A DNA stretch of 7,194 nucleotides from an uncultured Filifactor sp. (GTDB taxonomy: Bacteria > Bacillota > Clostridia > Peptostreptococcales > Filifactoraceae), in assembly GCA_947254385.1 (NCBI GenBank), contig CAMYCP010000063.1, forward strand, positions 1 through 7,194, written 5' to 3'. The notes beneath the pieces were generated by a model, which saw only the letters and a list, made by a program, of their open reading frames with translations, was not told where the DNA came from and did not search any database. Every line of letters starts with the position of its first letter. Position 1 is the stretch's first letter. The position numbers were made by a program, and so were the translations under genes. Below, in pieces: positions 1-5,582 of the stretch.

Positions 1-147
1 TCGCAGTATATGCCGGGTTCGCAATATATGCCGGGTTCGCAGTATATGCCGGGTTCGCAATATATGCCGGGTTCGCAGTATATGCCGGGTTATATGCCAA
101 GTTCGCAATATATGCCTAATTCTCAATATATGCCGGGTTCACAACCT
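1..147 (+). repeat. In-frame 18-base tandem repeat encoding SQYMPG, with a 36-base higher-order unit
   Basis: The unit is tcgcagtatatgccgggt. Copies start at 1, 19, 37, 55 and 73; the glutamine codon alternates cag, caa, cag, caa, cag, so the true unit over 1-90 is a 36-base dimer (1-36, 37-72, half copy 73-90). A copy lacking the six bases for SQ follows (91-102), then diverged copies at 103-120 and 121-138 and a remnant to 147. Any change in copy number keeps the frame. The array runs off the left edge, so its full length is unknown. Confidence 0.97.
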
Positions 148-393
148 TATAACGGGCAGATGATGAATCAGGTACCTATGAATTATTCTTCGGTAAATGA
201 AGCATTGCAGGAGGCATTAAAACCGAAACCGCTGAATGTCGGAGATCCGGTACCTCCGGAAGTTATAAATCCGAACGCTGCTCAAAGCGCACCTGCACCT
301 GCTCCGGCTGAAGAAAATAAGGGCGAAACTTCAAGCAATGCTGAGAATTTAAAAAATCTTTTAGGAGGCAGAAGAAGAATAAAACGCTCTTAA
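1..393 (+). CDS. C-terminal part of a repeat-bearing protein of unknown function (5' truncated by window edge)
   Basis: The reading frame is open from base 1 (first codons encode SQY) to a TAA at 391-393, so the gene starts upstream; the ATG at 10 is only a repeat-internal methionine. The visible 130 residues begin with about eight copies of a hexapeptide SQYMPG (variants MPS, MPN, one copy lacking SQ), then a Q/N/M-rich stretch, a short segment around VNEALQEALKPKP, a Pro/Ala-rich linker (PAPAPAEE) and a basic tail LLGGRRRIKRS. There is no membrane segment or known catalytic motif in this part. Low complexity and Tyr/Gln/Pro/Gly richness suggest a flexible, disordered C-terminal tail. It lies 234 bases before a probable pilus-linked operon, which hints at but does not prove a shared role. 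I do not recognise the family; the missing N-terminus is needed to name it. Confidence 0.85.
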   Translation, partial: SQYMPGSQYMPGSQYMPGSQYMPGSQYMPGYMPSSQYMPNSQYMPGSQPYNGQMMNQVPMNYSSVNEALQEALKPKPLNVGDPVPPEVINPNAAQSAPAPAPAEENKGETSSNAENLKNLLGGRRRIKRS

Positions 394-627
394 TCAAATT
401 AAAAAAAACGTAGATTATACCGGTTTCAGACGAATATTTAAAAATGTCGGTTTGTATGTATGCGTTTGATATGAGATATAAGATAATTTTGTTATAGATG
501 ATTTGTTAAGTATGTAGGTTTGTCGGAGCATACGACGTCTAATTTTTTGTTAAGCTGCTCCGGAACATGAGGTGTCGGATTTTCCGGCTGTTCACTATAT
601 CATAAAGTATGAGGAGATTGATCAAAC
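394..627 (+). other. Intergenic gap / probable leader before the operon, with overlapping inverted repeats
   Basis: No convincing ORF lies in these 234 bases. CGGAGCA (524-530) pairs perfectly with TGCTCCG (556-562), and CCGGAA (560-565) pairs perfectly with TTCCGG (582-587); the two share bases 560-562, so both cannot be fully formed together. TTTGTTAAG occurs twice (502-510 and 546-554) and TGTCGG three times (445-450, 521-526, 573-578). No hairpin followed by a T run is seen after the stop at 393, so the upstream gene may read through. I found no strong -35/-10 pair. The gap is long compared with those inside the operon, which fits an operon start or a structured leader. No known riboswitch consensus was recognised. 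Confidence 0.5.
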
Positions 628-1860
628 ATGTTAAGACCGAAAAATATACCTAAAATGATTATTGAGGTTGAAAAAGGAACTAATTGCGCACAGGTAAATT
701 CGATAATTTTAAATAAATCAAAGAAGACGGTGGACAGTCTTTTGGTTTCCAAATTGGACGAAGACGGCAACGTTATAGACAAAAGTGATGCACTGTATGT
801 TTTGCCGTTTTCTTCACTCGAAGGCATAGGTGATTATGGCATCATAATAATGAGTGAAAACGAAATTTTAGAAAAACGCGGAGACAAAGAAAAGAAGGAA
901 TTTTATTCTGGCAAAGGCAATATTATAGATTGCGACGTCGTGTCACTTAAAGGTAACAAAGTCGGTACTGTAAGTGATTATGAATTTTCAGAAGACGGCA
1001 ATGTTGTATCCATCTCCATAAAGAAAAAGAATAACGACGGTACGCTGGAACTTGAAAAACGTCATATTTTGAGTTTCGGTAACGGTATAATCATAGTAAG
1101 AATTGATGAAAAGTCCTATCATGATAAATCCAAATCCGGTGACGATGATTCGCAGGATTCGGATGAAACTGATGCGGCAGACGAAAAATCTCATGATGTG
1201 ACGGAAGTGAATAAAGAAAGTAATTTAGAAAATTCCTCAAAAAAAGAAGAAAATGTTGAAGAAGAAAAACATATTGAAGAACCGGAACAGGAAGTTCAAC
1301 CTGTAGAAGACAACACAACCGAAGAAAGAACTGAAGAAATCTTTGAAGAGGAAAAACCGGAAGAAGTTGAAGAATTAAGCGAAGAAGAACGTCAACGTAT
1401 AAAAGTACGTGAAGAGGCTAAAAAATTCGCTGAACAGATGGCAATGAGAACGGGACAATCTTCCGTACCGCCACAAGTTCAAGTAGAAGAAGAAGTCGCT
1501 GAAGAAACGGAAACTGAACCGGTAGAAGAAGTTGAAGAAGTACAAAGTGATGAATTAGCTCATCAGGTTAAGGAAGAACAACAAAAGATAGAAAAAGCCG
1601 AAAAAGACGGTATAAGAATATCCAACCGTCGACGTCACCCGAAATCTAACCAAAATTTGATAGATGACGACCAAATGATACAAAAATTTATCGACAAACA
1701 AAAAACTTTGCTTGTGGGGAGAGTTTTGACAAAGGATATTCTGGATTCAAAAGGCAAGGTATTGCTTGAAGCAGGTACGGAAATAACCGAAGAGTTGTTC
1801 GATCTTGCAAGGGAAGAAAGAAAAGATACGATTGTGGAAATGGCGATGTTTTCCGAATAG
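628..1860 (+). CDS. PRC-barrel-like protein with acidic linker and C-terminal beta-module; pilus-locus protein of unknown function
   Basis: A 410-residue soluble protein without signal peptide or membrane segment, so probably cytoplasmic. Residues 1-80 and 95-160 look like two PRC-barrel-type beta domains: the second has the typical pattern DVVSLKGNKVGTVSDYEF, then HILSFGNGIIIVRID. Residues 165-325 form a very Glu/Asp-rich linker, partly predicted coiled coil (EEERQRIKVREEAKKFAEQ). A basic patch RRRH (334-337) follows, then a C-terminal module (362-410) with GRVLTKDILDSKGKVLLEAG and TEITEEL. That pattern resembles small beta modules found in RNA polymerase beta-prime and before HD-GYP domains. 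The ATG at 628 is chosen because gaggag (611-616) sits 11 bases upstream; the in-frame ATG at 655 has no such site. First gene of the probable operon. PRC-barrel domains usually act in protein or RNA assembly; a role as scaffold for pilus or envelope assembly is inference from neighbours only. Confidence 0.8.
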   Translation: MLRPKNIPKMIIEVEKGTNCAQVNSIILNKSKKTVDSLLVSKLDEDGNVIDKSDALYVLPFSSLEGIGDYGIIIMSENEILEKRGDKEKKEFYSGKGNIIDCDVVSLKGNKVGTVSDYEFSEDGNVVSISIKKKNNDGTLELEKRHILSFGNGIIIVRIDEKSYHDKSKSGDDDSQDSDETDAADEKSHDVTEVNKESNLENSSKKEENVEEEKHIEEPEQEVQPVEDNTTEERTEEIFEEEKPEEVEELSEEERQRIKVREEAKKFAEQMAMRTGQSSVPPQVQVEEEVAEETETEPVEEVEEVQSDELAHQVKEEQQKIEKAEKDGIRISNRRRHPKSNQNLIDDDQMIQKFIDKQKTLLVGRVLTKDILDSKGKVLLEAGTEITEELFDLAREERKDTIVEMAMFSE

Positions 1861-1902
1861 CGGTTTTGTATCGTTATTGATATAGTGTTTATTTAAGGAT
1901 AT

Positions 1903-2955
1903 ATGAAATTTTATGAAGTTTTAAAAAGAGTTTTTTCCGTCGTTCTTTTATGTGTACTTACTTTTGTGATTATGCTTTTTATGACGGGAAAAGAAAATAA
2001 TCATCTTACGGTATCAATATTAGGGCAGAAGTATTCTCCCGAAAATAAGATCGAATTATCGGATCTTATCGATAAATATTTGGGTAGTGAAATTACCTTA
2101 AGAACCGTGTATGACGATAAAAAAGTCAAGACTTTGAATATGTCGGATTTGGGGATGTCGTATCTTTCGGATAAAGAGATAAAATATGCAAATTTTTGTT
2201 TCAATCACAAAAAATTGTTTAATGTTTGGAAAGAACTTCCTGTTTTAAATGAAATGGAGCCTTTTTATCTTTCCAAAAACAAGGTTTTTTATGATGAAGA
2301 AAAACTACGACAGTATTTTTTGAGCGATGAGTTCAATTTTGATTTTAAGCCGGTCGATTCGTTTTTGGTTGAATATAACGGTTCGATTTATCCGATAGCG
2401 GAGCAGGACGGTTTTAAGGTCAAAAAAGAGGCGGTATTTAATTCGCTTACAACAAGCATTTCACAAGGCAATTTCGACCACATTTTTTTGGAGGGAGAGA
2501 TTGTTCCTCCTATGACTAAAGTGGAGGATATTCAAAATTTTAATGTATTTGTTGCAAAAATTTCTTCAAATCCAAATTTTGATAAGGCAGTATTCGATAA
2601 TCTGCTCTATATTTTTTCATCTCTCAACAATTATAAGGTTTTGCCCTATAAGTCGTTTAAACTCTCCGAATGCGTGAGCAAAAGGATAAATGAATTGCAA
2701 ACGGACGGTATGTTCGATTCCGATACGGAAGAAGAAGTGGTTCGTATTTTTGAATCCATATTCAACACTTTTAGAACACAAAATATACAAATTGATGAAT
2801 ATTCGTCCGACGTATTGTCCATAGGGAGTGAAGATGACAATTCAAGAAGTGCTTTTCCGGTAATAACTATAAAAAATAATCGAACTAAGCCTATAATGTT
2901 CAGTTGCTATGCCGAAAATGCAAATATTATTATTTTAATAACGACGGAGCATTAA
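1903..2955 (+). CDS. Membrane-anchored VanW-related protein lacking the VanW core motif
   Basis: A 350-residue protein with one N-terminal membrane segment (about residues 9-28, VFSVVLLCVLTFVIMLFMTG) and an extracellular remainder. Residues about 130-205 resemble the peptidoglycan-binding-like domain found before VanW and some L,D-transpeptidase domains. Residues about 212-350 follow the outline of a VanW domain: FDNLLYIFSSLNNYKVLPYKSF matches the region usually reading as N..-aa-..-PG-FSfn, and the end (ITIKNNRTKP, then IMFSCYAENANIIILI) matches the terminal beta-strands. The central GGG-CQ-STTLYNA signature and the following His/DA positions are absent, replaced by an acidic/helical stretch (DSDTEEEVVRIFESIFNTF). 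The start at 1903 has a weak, close AAGGA (1895-1899). It lies 42 bases after the PRC-barrel gene and one base before the prepilin peptidase gene. A role in wall binding for pilus assembly is inference; the VanW relation is moderately sure. Confidence 0.7.
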   Translation: MKFYEVLKRVFSVVLLCVLTFVIMLFMTGKENNHLTVSILGQKYSPENKIELSDLIDKYLGSEITLRTVYDDKKVKTLNMSDLGMSYLSDKEIKYANFCFNHKKLFNVWKELPVLNEMEPFYLSKNKVFYDEEKLRQYFLSDEFNFDFKPVDSFLVEYNGSIYPIAEQDGFKVKKEAVFNSLTTSISQGNFDHIFLEGEIVPPMTKVEDIQNFNVFVAKISSNPNFDKAVFDNLLYIFSSLNNYKVLPYKSFKLSECVSKRINELQTDGMFDSDTEEEVVRIFESIFNTFRTQNIQIDEYSSDVLSIGSEDDNSRSAFPVITIKNNRTKPIMFSCYAENANIIILITTEH

Positions 2956-2956
2956 T

Positions 2957-3736
2957 ATGAGTCCTGTTTATATGCAATCTTTTTTATTGTTTTTGACTTT
3001 TTACATGGGGGCGTGTATAGGCAGCTTTTTAAATGTCGTTATAGACAGATTGCCGCGCTCTATAAGTTTTATGAAAGGTCGCTCATACTGTCCCGAATGT
3101 GATCATACGCTTTCGGTTTCGGATTTGTTTCCAGTATTCAGTTTTTTACTTTTAAAAGGCAGATGTCGCTATTGCGGTGCGAAAATAAATCCGCGTTGTT
3201 TTTTGGTTGAGACGCTTTTCGGTCTGGCGACTTTTTTATCTTTTTATAAATATGATTTTACTTTATTTGCGGCAATGCAGGTAGTGTTTTGGAGTATGCT
3301 TTTGGTTGTTGGCATGATAGATTTCGACACTATGTATATATATGATGCAATGCTTTTATTTTATCTTATAATTTTTATCGTATATACCTTGATATTTGAC
3401 AAAATATCGCTTTTATCAAATGTCAAAGGTGCAGTGGTGTCTGTTCTTTTATACGCACTTATATATTTTTTATCCAAGATTATTTATAAGAGAGAGGCTT
3501 TCGGTGTAGGTGACGTTTTACTCAACGGTGTACTTGGGTTTTATCTTGGCGTGGACAATATTTTTTTTATTTGTTTCTTGCCGTTTTATATAGCAATTTT
3601 CGATTTGATTTTAAGAAGACTTATAATAGGAGAGCTTTCCTTTAAATCGGAAATTTCATTCGGGCCGTTTATGTGTATTTCAGCATGGTTGATTTCACTT
3701 TACGGCGATAATCTTCGTATGTTGTTTAGACTGTAA
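2957..3736 (+). CDS. pilD: Prepilin peptidase / N-methyltransferase (A24 family, PilD-like)
   Basis: An integral membrane aspartyl protease that cuts the class III leader from type IV prepilins or pseudopilins and, with its N-terminal domain, methylates the new N-terminus. Evidence: the start GACIGSFLNVVIDRLPRS (about 18-35, normally GSFLNVVIYRLP); four zinc-type cysteines C45-x2-C48 and C70-x2-C73 in a bifunctional-type N-terminal domain; the first catalytic region GMIDFD (119-124) and the second GxGD motif FGVGD (182-186); and FGPF near the end (235-238). The usual LPD after the first aspartate reads IYD (128-130). The 259-residue length with multiple membrane helices is typical. The start has GGAG at 2946-2949, seven bases upstream, inside the end of the preceding gene, whose stop is one base away: probably translationally coupled. 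No pilin gene lies in the window, so the substrate is unseen. A competence or type II-like system is the alternative to type IV pili. Confidence 0.95.
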   Translation: MSPVYMQSFLLFLTFYMGACIGSFLNVVIDRLPRSISFMKGRSYCPECDHTLSVSDLFPVFSFLLLKGRCRYCGAKINPRCFLVETLFGLATFLSFYKYDFTLFAAMQVVFWSMLLVVGMIDFDTMYIYDAMLLFYLIIFIVYTLIFDKISLLSNVKGAVVSVLLYALIYFLSKIIYKREAFGVGDVLLNGVLGFYLGVDNIFFICFLPFYIAIFDLILRRLIIGELSFKSEISFGPFMCISAWLISLYGDNLRMLFRL

Positions 3737-3751
3737 AGAGGGGACTTTATT

Positions 3752-4498
3752 ATGAAGATGATAAACAAAATAGCGGCGTGTTCCGTTATACTTTGTTTTT
3801 TGCTTGACGGGACGTGTTACGCCGCAAAATCGGTTCCGCTTTTTTCAAGTGACGGGAGCAGTATAAATCTGTTCGATATGTCCAAAGACAAGACCGAAAA
3901 GAAAAAAAACGCCGTAAAGCCGGTTAAAGAAAACGATGTTTTAAAAATGAAAGGTAACACTAAAGAAGTGGATAACCTTGACTTTGTAGGTAATCATGAT
4001 TTACTTCTGGATAATTACAATCTGATGTATTGTTCGGATTCTTACAAAAATCAAATCATGCTTATAGATACCGATTATTTGATTCAGCCGAGCGAAGTAT
4101 CCGCCTCTTTTATAGACAGGAGGCTTGAAGGCACACCGCTTGCAGGATTGGGGGAAGCTTTCAAGGATGCGGAAAATAAGTACGGGGTTAATGCTCTCTT
4201 TCTTACCGCACTTGCCGTACATGAGTCAAATTACGGCAGAAGTCGTATAGCCCAAGATAAGAACAATATTTTCGGTTTTATGGCTTACGACAGAAGTCCC
4301 TATTCATCTGCAGGAGCGTTTGCGACTAAAGCAGATTGTATAGATTATGTGGCATCTTATATTTCACGCAATTATCTTTCAAATAGCGGCAAATATTTCA
4401 GAGGCTACAGTATAGCTGACGTGAACACTTGTTATGCGACCGATCCTAATTGGAATATAGGTATTCAGATAAGACTTAATCAGCTGTTGTCAAAATGA
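3752..4498 (+). CDS. Secreted glucosaminidase (GH73-type peptidoglycan hydrolase)
   Basis: A 248-residue exported protein. Residues 1-25 are a signal peptide with likely cleavage after CYAA. Residues 26-120 are a Lys/Asp-rich segment with no recognised domain. Residues about 128-248 match the glucosaminidase fold that cleaves glycan strands: GLGEAFKDAENKYGVNALFL, the catalytic-Glu segment ALAVHESNYGRS (E158), NNIFGFMAYD (normally N-FG--A-D), a block ending YISRNYL, and YATDPNWN (228-235). The start at 3752 has AGAGGGGA (3737-3744) eight bases upstream; an ATG at 3758 is less well placed. It follows the prepilin peptidase by 15 bases. No wall-anchoring repeat, SH3 or LysM domain is present, so the enzyme would be secreted free or held by partners; the SLH protein encoded next could supply docking. 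Local opening of peptidoglycan for pilus passage is a reasonable inference; cell separation is the main alternative. Confidence 0.88.
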   Translation: MKMINKIAACSVILCFLLDGTCYAAKSVPLFSSDGSSINLFDMSKDKTEKKKNAVKPVKENDVLKMKGNTKEVDNLDFVGNHDLLLDNYNLMYCSDSYKNQIMLIDTDYLIQPSEVSASFIDRRLEGTPLAGLGEAFKDAENKYGVNALFLTALAVHESNYGRSRIAQDKNNIFGFMAYDRSPYSSAGAFATKADCIDYVASYISRNYLSNSGKYFRGYSIADVNTCYATDPNWNIGIQIRLNQLLSK

Positions 4499-4517
4499 TA
4501 TTATTGTTTTATAATTT

Positions 4518-4526
4518 GAGGGGTGA
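4518..4526 (+). promoter_or_regulatory. Ribosome binding site that fixes a TTG start at 4532
   Basis: GAGGGGTGA is close to the ideal anti-16S complement. TTG at 4532 lies at proper distance, and the codon just before it in that frame is TGA (4529-4531), so no earlier start is possible. ATG at 4526 and GTG at 4528 are in other frames and stop at once or after five codons. Confidence 0.85.
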
Positions 4527-4531
4527 TGTGA

Positions 4532-5383
4532 TTGAAATACGATAAAAAGTTTTTTATTTTGTTTCTTTTCACATTTTTATTGTCCGGCGCTGTTTCTAAA
4601 GTCGTTTCTGCTGATGAAGATATAACTAAGATAAACAACGTACAACCGTCTCTTTCACTTATGACCAAGGTTTTTTCGCTTTCATCCGATGATGCGCGCA
4701 TAGTTTACGGAGCAAAGAGTGAGGTCGATAAAAAAGTCGAAGAAAACAGGAATAAACAGGTTGTGCCTGATGAAAATAAGCCCGCATCTACAGTCTCTCC
4801 GGCACCTGATATTACAAAATCCGAAAGCCGCCCGATATACGAACCTAACGACTATGGTGAAAGTTATGCCTCCGATGCTATAAAGTACGGTGCTGAAAAC
4901 GCTTGGCTTTTTGAAACTCAAAAGGGACATTTTGATCCCCACAAGAACATACAGAGGTTTGAGTTTATATATATGGTAAATCGTGCGTTCGGTTTTACCG
5001 ATAAGGCGAAAGTTACTTACACGGATATTAAAAAATCCGCCCTGTATTATGATGATGTAGCGGTAACAGAAAAGGCCGATTATTTGTATGTATTTGACGG
5101 TAACAGATTTGAGCCTGAAAAGTATTTTTACAGATGGGAGCTTCCTTTTATCTTATCCAAGGCTATGAAAAAAGATTTTTCGGACACGAAACTTAAATCC
5201 TTTTATAAGTATTCGGATGCCAAGAGAGTGCCGTCAAGTGCCAGAGGTGCGGTAGCGTATTTTATAAGTAAAGGCTGGATGAAACCTCAAAAAGAAAAGT
5301 ATTTCGGAGCACGGGATATTTTAACCAAGGAAGAAACGGTTTTTGTATTATATAATCTTGCAAAAGACGGTGTTTTAAAATAA
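4532..5383 (+). CDS. Secreted S-layer-homology (SLH) domain protein
   Basis: A 283-residue exported protein starting at TTG. Residues 1-27 are a signal peptide (KKFFILFLFTFLLSGAVSKV, likely cut after VSA). Residues 28-105 are a charged, Pro-rich linker (VVPDENKPASTVSPAPD). Residues about 108-283 hold three SLH-type repeats: 108-155 (YASDAIKYGAENAWLF, GHFDP, QRFE), 163-212 (YTDI, FEP, YRWE) and 225-278 (YSDA, ISKGWMKP, LTKEE). SLH repeats bind pyruvylated secondary wall polymers through a TRAE-type motif; here the motifs read QRFE, YRWE and TKEE, so they are divergent and binding to the usual polymer is uncertain. It is the last gene of the probable operon, 33 bases after the glucosaminidase gene. 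Nothing beyond linker and SLH repeats is present, so it may be an adaptor or dock rather than an enzyme. Confidence 0.85.
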   Translation: MKYDKKFFILFLFTFLLSGAVSKVVSADEDITKINNVQPSLSLMTKVFSLSSDDARIVYGAKSEVDKKVEENRNKQVVPDENKPASTVSPAPDITKSESRPIYEPNDYGESYASDAIKYGAENAWLFETQKGHFDPHKNIQRFEFIYMVNRAFGFTDKAKVTYTDIKKSALYYDDVAVTEKADYLYVFDGNRFEPEKYFYRWELPFILSKAMKKDFSDTKLKSFYKYSDAKRVPSSARGAVAYFISKGWMKPQKEKYFGARDILTKEETVFVLYNLAKDGVLK

Positions 5384-5582
5384 ATAAAATTCAGTTTTTA
5401 GGGTAGTATATAAACGAGTTTATGAATTTTGTATTATTATGTAGTTTATGGTTTTAGAGGGTAGTTATATCCTAAAACATACGCTTTGTTTACATCTGTA
5501 CACGTTGTAAATATTAGCGAAAATGCGATTTATCTGTTTTTAGACGTACATTTGTTTACAATTCAAAAAAGGAGTGTATGAC
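5384..5582 (+). promoter_or_regulatory. Regulatory gap before the carrier gene: repeated motifs and operator-like inverted repeat
   Basis: There is no ORF here. TTTACA (5489-5494) and TGTAAA (5506-5511) form an inverted repeat spaced by 11 bases with TGTACA (5497-5502) between them. TTTGTTTACA occurs exactly twice (5485-5494 and 5551-5560). GGGTAGTATAT (5401-5411) and GGGTAGTTATAT (5459-5470) form another near-repeat, each preceded by a T run and AG. GTTTTAG (5451-5457) pairs with CTAAAAC (5472-5478), a weak hairpin without a T tract, so termination of the upstream operon here is doubtful. A possible promoter is TTTACA (5489-5494) with TATTAG (5512-5517) at 17-base spacing; the -10 matches only four of six. 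The picture fits a regulated promoter with a repressor site, which is inference. Confidence 0.45.
5571..5574 (+). promoter_or_regulatory. Ribosome binding site that moves the carrier start to ATG 5583
   Basis: The run of A (5565-5570) followed by GGAG is a clear Shine-Dalgarno eight bases before ATG 5583. The in-frame GTG at 5574 overlaps this site and cannot be served by it, so the frame's longer form should be trimmed by three codons. Confidence 0.9.

Noticed and set aside
1..147. Repeat array as a possible CRISPR
   Set aside because: The units are directly adjacent, with no unique spacers, and translate in one continuous frame.
394..627. c-di-GMP riboswitch, which often controls pilus genes in Clostridia
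   Set aside because: None of the conserved GEMM-type core motifs can be found; only simple inverted repeats are present.
988..1318. Minus-strand open frames inside the acidic linker gene
   Set aside because: They are antisense shadows of the Glu/Lys-rich coding frame, with no ribosome binding site and no recognisable domain.
5410..5423. ATAAAC-GA-GTTTAT as a hairpin
   Set aside because: The loop would be only two bases and the arms are AT-rich; short palindromes like this are expected by chance in AT-rich DNA.
5451..5478. Intrinsic terminator for the operon
   Set aside because: The stem is seven A/T-rich pairs with a 14-base loop and no T tract follows.
5574..5582. GTG at 5574 as start of the carrier gene
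   Set aside because: It overlaps the GGAG ribosome binding site that correctly serves ATG 5583.
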